Shown here piece after piece: positions 50,670-53,307 of a stretch of 53,307 bases of DNA (position 1 is its first letter; every line of letters begins with the position of its first letter). Below the pieces are notes generated by a model. The model saw only the letters and a list, made by a program, of their open reading frames with translations. It was not told the DNA's origin and searched no databases. The DNA lies in the NCBI GenBank assembly GCA_937886325.1, contig CALABV010000085.1, positions 1 through 53,307 of the forward strand, written 5' to 3'. A program made the translations under genes and the position numbers. This DNA comes from an uncultured Geobacter sp. (GTDB lineage: Bacteria; Desulfobacterota; Desulfuromonadia; Geobacterales; Geobacteraceae).

Positions 50670-51797
50670 ATGAAAGCAGTTCTCGCGCTCGCCGACGGGC
50701 GCGTTTTCGAAGGAAAATCGTTCGGCGCCACCGGCGAGGCCGTGGGCGAGGTGGTGTTCAATACCGCCATGTCCGGCTACCAGGAGGTCCTGACCGACCC
50801 GTCCTACAAGGGACAGATGGTTACCATGACCTATCCCCAGATGGGCAACACGGGCATTAACCCGGAGGATGTGGAGAGCAGGGGCCTGTTCCTCTCCGGC
50901 TTCATCGTGAAGGAATACTTCGAGGAGTATTCCAACTGGCGCGCCACCATGAGCCTGGGCGACTACCTCAGGGAAAACGGAGTGGTAGGGATCCAGGGGA
51001 TCGACACCCGGGCGCTCACCCGGCACCTGCGGGACAGGGGAGCGCAGAACGGCATCATCTCCACGGTTGATTCCGACCATCAGAGCCTGATCCGGAAGGC
51101 AAAGGCGGTCCCCAGCATGGCGGGACTCGACCTTGCGACCGGCGTAACCTGCGAAAAGTCGTATCATTGGACGGAGGGAATCTGGGACTTGGGCACGGGC
51201 CACCCCGATCTCGCGGGAACGGAGCGAACCTACAAGGTTATCGCCTACGATTTCGGCATCAAGTACAACATCCTGCGCTGCCTGGCCTCGGCCGGGTGCG
51301 ATGTCACGGTCGTTCCGGCCACCTACCCGGCCGAGGAGGCCCTGGCCATGAATCCGGACGGTATCTTTCTTTCCAACGGCCCCGGCGACCCGGAACCCAT
51401 GACGGTCGTCATCGAAAACATACGGAAGATGATCGGAAAAGTGCCCATCTTCGGCATCTGCCTCGGTCACCAGCTTCTTGGCCTGGCCCTGGGCGGCCGC
51501 ACCGTGAAACTCAAGTTCGGCAACCATGGCTCCAACCTGCCGGTGATGGACCTGGCGACCCGCAAGGTGGAGATCACCGCGCAGAACCACGGCTTCTCCG
51601 TGGACATTGCCTCCCTTGCCGGCTCCTGCGACCTGGCACACGAGAACCTGAATGACCTGACCGTGGAAGGAATGCGCTGCCGGGAACTCCCCATCTTCTC
51701 GGTTCAGCACCACCCGGAGGCGTCGCCCGGTCCCCACGATTCCCAGTATCTGTTCGGCCGCTTCACGGAGATGATGGAGAAATATAGGAAGGCGTAG
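50670..51797 (+). CDS. carA: carbamoyl-phosphate synthase small subunit
   Basis: A 375-residue glutaminase subunit. The C-terminal amidotransferase domain holds Cys264 (FGICLGHQ) and the HHPEASPGPHD triad end; the N-terminal domain is the usual small-subunit type (NTAMSGYQEVLTDPSY). It passes ammonia to CarB, whose gene begins at 53229. AAAGGAGATATAC precedes the ATG. The stop TAG is the first three bases of a repeat arm. Confidence 0.97.
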   Translation: MKAVLALADGRVFEGKSFGATGEAVGEVVFNTAMSGYQEVLTDPSYKGQMVTMTYPQMGNTGINPEDVESRGLFLSGFIVKEYFEEYSNWRATMSLGDYLRENGVVGIQGIDTRALTRHLRDRGAQNGIISTVDSDHQSLIRKAKAVPSMAGLDLATGVTCEKSYHWTEGIWDLGTGHPDLAGTERTYKVIAYDFGIKYNILRCLASAGCDVTVVPATYPAEEALAMNPDGIFLSNGPGDPEPMTVVIENIRKMIGKVPIFGICLGHQLLGLALGGRTVKLKFGNHGSNLPVMDLATRKVEITAQNHGFSVDIASLAGSCDLAHENLNDLTVEGMRCRELPIFSVQHHPEASPGPHDSQYLFGRFTEMMEKYRKA

Positions 51798-51869
51798 GGG
51801 CGCGGTCCTCGCGCCCTCGGCGGAAGCACCCTTTCATTCGGAAGAAGGGCGGGGTGACCCCGCCCCTAC
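51794..51869. repeat. GTAGGGGC palindromic repeat, copy 4
   Basis: Arms GTAGGGGCGCGG...GCGCCC (51794-51816) and GGGCGGGG...GCCCCTAC (51847-51869) pair imperfectly. The TAG of the left arm is the carA stop codon. The right arm ends 12 bases before the radical SAM gene. Confidence 0.82.
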
Positions 51870-51881
51870 AGATCAATATTA

Positions 51882-52787
51882 ATGCGTTACCGAGATCTTT
51901 ACCAATCTGGCGAGCTGCGCAAGCGGGTTCGTGAGGCATACGCACGGCTCCGAAGCTGCGACCTCTGCCCCCGCGACTGCGGGGTGAACCGGGTCGCCGG
52001 CCGGACCGGCTTCTGCAAGGCAGGGCTGAAGCCGAAGATCGCCTCGGCCAACGTCCATCGGGGCGAGGAGCCCCCGATCTCCGGCAGTCGGGGTTCCGGG
52101 ACGATCTTTCTCTCGTACTGCACGCTCCGCTGCCGTTTCTGCCAGAACTATCCCATCAGTCAATTCGGAAACGGGGAGGAGATGACCACCGGTGAACTTG
52201 CGTCCCGGATGCTCAGGCTTCAAAGGCAGGGCGTGCACAACATCAACTTCGTCACCCCCGGCCATTACCTCCCCCAGATCCTGGCGGCGCTTCTGATCGC
52301 GGTGCCTCACGGGTTCCGGATCCCCATCGTCTGGAATACCAGCGGCTACGAGAAGGCGGACGCGCTGCGGCTCATGGACGGGATCGTGAACATCTATCTG
52401 CCGGACATGAAGTATGCGGACGATGAGCCGGCGGTCCGACTCTCCTCCGCCCCCGGCTACCGGGATTGCAACCGGGCCGCCGTGAGGGAGATGTTCCGAC
52501 AGGTGGGGCACCTGAAACTGGATGACGAAGGGATAGCCGTACGGGGCCTCATCATCCGACACCTCGTCCTTCCGCAGGGTGCGGCGGGAAGCAGAGAAAC
52601 CCTGCGCTGGATTGCGGAAAACCTGGGTACCGAAACCCATATCGCCTTAATGAACCAGTATTTCCCGGCCTACCTGGCCCAAGAGACCCCCGGCATCAAC
52701 CGCAAGATTACCGACGACGAGTACCGGGAAGCGGTGGAGGCGCTGGAAGAGTTCGGGTTGGAGAACGGCTGGGTGCAGGAATTGTAG
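51882..52787 (+). CDS. radical SAM protein (PflA-like)
   Basis: A 301-residue radical SAM enzyme. An N-terminal cysteine-rich segment (Cys26, 29, 33 and 45) may bind another iron-sulfur cluster. The radical SAM motif CTLRCRFC (Cys80, 84, 87) binds the SAM cluster, and GSGTIFLSYC precedes it. Members resemble PflA-type activases and the AmmeMemoRadiSam group, of unknown substrate. It lies between carA and carB, an arrangement that suggests it is carried within the operon without obvious pyrimidine role. The ribosome site is weak. The TAG stop is in a repeat arm. Confidence 0.88.
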   Translation: MRYRDLYQSGELRKRVREAYARLRSCDLCPRDCGVNRVAGRTGFCKAGLKPKIASANVHRGEEPPISGSRGSGTIFLSYCTLRCRFCQNYPISQFGNGEEMTTGELASRMLRLQRQGVHNINFVTPGHYLPQILAALLIAVPHGFRIPIVWNTSGYEKADALRLMDGIVNIYLPDMKYADDEPAVRLSSAPGYRDCNRAAVREMFRQVGHLKLDDEGIAVRGLIIRHLVLPQGAAGSRETLRWIAENLGTETHIALMNQYFPAYLAQETPGINRKITDDEYREAVEALEEFGLENGWVQEL

Positions 52788-52841
52788 GGGCAGGCCCCCG
52801 TGCCTGCCCAAAGGCGGGCGGCCACAGGGGGCCGCCCCTAC
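52784..52841. repeat. GTAGGGGC palindromic repeat, copy 5
   Basis: A shorter and more diverged copy: GTAGGGGCAGGCCC at the left, GGGCCGCCCCTAC at the right, with an internal CAGG/CCTG hairpin. The TAG of the left arm is the stop of the radical SAM gene. Confidence 0.75.
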
Positions 52842-52855
52842 GGGACATAATCTCA

Positions 52856-53185
52856 ATGAGAACCATTTTTCTGCTGCTCCTTTCAAACATTTTCATGACC
52901 TTTGCCTGGTACGCGCACCTGAAAGACCTGAAGACCGCGCCCTGGTTCCTGGCGGTGCTCGTAAGTTGGGGCCTGGCCTTCTTCGAGTATATGCTCCAGG
53001 TCCCGGCCAATCGGGTCGGGTACGGAACCTTCAGCCTCGGCCAGTTGAAGATTCTCCAGGAGGTCATCGCCCTGGCCGTTTTCGTCCCCTTCGCCGTGCT
53101 CTACATGGGGCAGCCGCTGAAGATGGACTACCTCTGGGCCGGGTGCTGCCTGGGTGGAGCGGTGTTTTTCATATTCAGAAGCTGA
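52856..53185 (+). CDS. DUF486 small membrane protein (DMT superfamily-like)
   Basis: A 109-residue protein with four predicted membrane segments (about 1-19, 29-48, 62-83, 90-107). The patterns FAWYAHLKDL, WGLAFFEYMLQVPANR and LKILQEVIALAVFVPFAVLYMG are typical of DUF486. Transport function is inferred from the superfamily only. No strong ribosome site is seen. It lies between the radical SAM gene and carB. Confidence 0.88.
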   Translation: MRTIFLLLLSNIFMTFAWYAHLKDLKTAPWFLAVLVSWGLAFFEYMLQVPANRVGYGTFSLGQLKILQEVIALAVFVPFAVLYMGQPLKMDYLWAGCCLGGAVFFIFRS

Positions 53186-53228
53186 AAGCATTCCCAGACG
53201 TTAACGAAGTATGCCATAAGGAGTTGCA

Positions 53229-53307
53229 ATGCCCAAAAGAACCGACATCAAGAAGATCCTCATCATCGGCGCCGGCCCCATCGTCATCGGCCAGGCGTGC
53301 GAGTTCG
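53229..53307 (+). CDS. carB: carbamoyl-phosphate synthase large subunit, N-terminal fragment
   Basis: Only the first 26 codons are inside the window, reading MPKRTDIKKILIIGAGP then IVIGQACEF, which is the characteristic CarB start. AAGGAGTTGCA precedes the ATG. The gene continues beyond the right edge. Its partner carA lies 1.4 kb upstream, separated by the radical SAM and DUF486 genes. Confidence 0.95.
   Translation, partial: MPKRTDIKKILIIGAGPIVIGQACEF

Overview
The window looks like a chromosome segment from a Geobacter-type bacterium (Desulfuromonadota/Geobacterales). This rests on gene content and order (pyrR-pyrB-pyrC-carA-radical SAM-DUF486-carB; a trp cluster with two trpB forms), many lipoproteins, a PilZ protein, a c-di-GMP/cGAMP-family (GEMM-I) riboswitch, and the repeat and MITE style. 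It is inference from gene content; there is no rRNA or other marker here.

Region 1-10.9 kb is accessory. It holds two unrelated lipoprotein alpha/beta hydrolases, a BrnT/BrnA-like toxin-antitoxin pair, small orphan genes, a PQQ-dependent sugar dehydrogenase-type lipoprotein, a PAS-GAF hybrid histidine kinase, a TPR gene broken by a one-base frameshift, and several palindromic repeats built on a GAATTCCGG core.

Region 10.9-23.1 kb holds the most unusual block. Seven minus-strand genes are packed or overlapping and read from 23080 down to 11843: lipoprotein substrate-binding protein, fused ABC permease, ABC ATPase, a membrane-anchored beta-propeller, a 1544-residue polytopic protein with an embedded putative papain-like cysteine peptidase domain, and two zinc-ribbon proteins. 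A convergent gene encodes a J-domain-like/Sel1 membrane protein. I do not recognise this combination as a described system.

Region 23.1-36.5 kb is mixed: a possible small RNA (promoter plus terminator, no ORF), an SDR oxidoreductase, a membrane patatin-like phospholipase, a PilZ protein, a small monooxygenase-fold protein, an IS5-like MITE inserted between a gene and its terminator, small zinc-binding proteins, a GEMM-I riboswitch with the A20-type (cGAMP-type) signature ahead of a clostripain-like lipoprotein, an isochorismatase-family hydrolase, a class II photolyase and an SPFH protein.

Region 36.5-53.3 kb is conserved housekeeping. On the minus strand it carries ispG, proS, trpG, trpD, a Uma2-family gene, trpC, trpB2, trpF and trpB; trpA and trpE are absent. 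On the plus strand it carries an rlmD/rumA-type methyltransferase, then pyrR (with a leader terminator), pyrB, pyrC, carA, a radical SAM gene, a DUF486 gene and the first codons of carB. A family of palindromic repeats (GTAGGGGC...GCCCCTAC) sits between these genes and in four cases supplies the TAG stop codon of the neighbouring gene.
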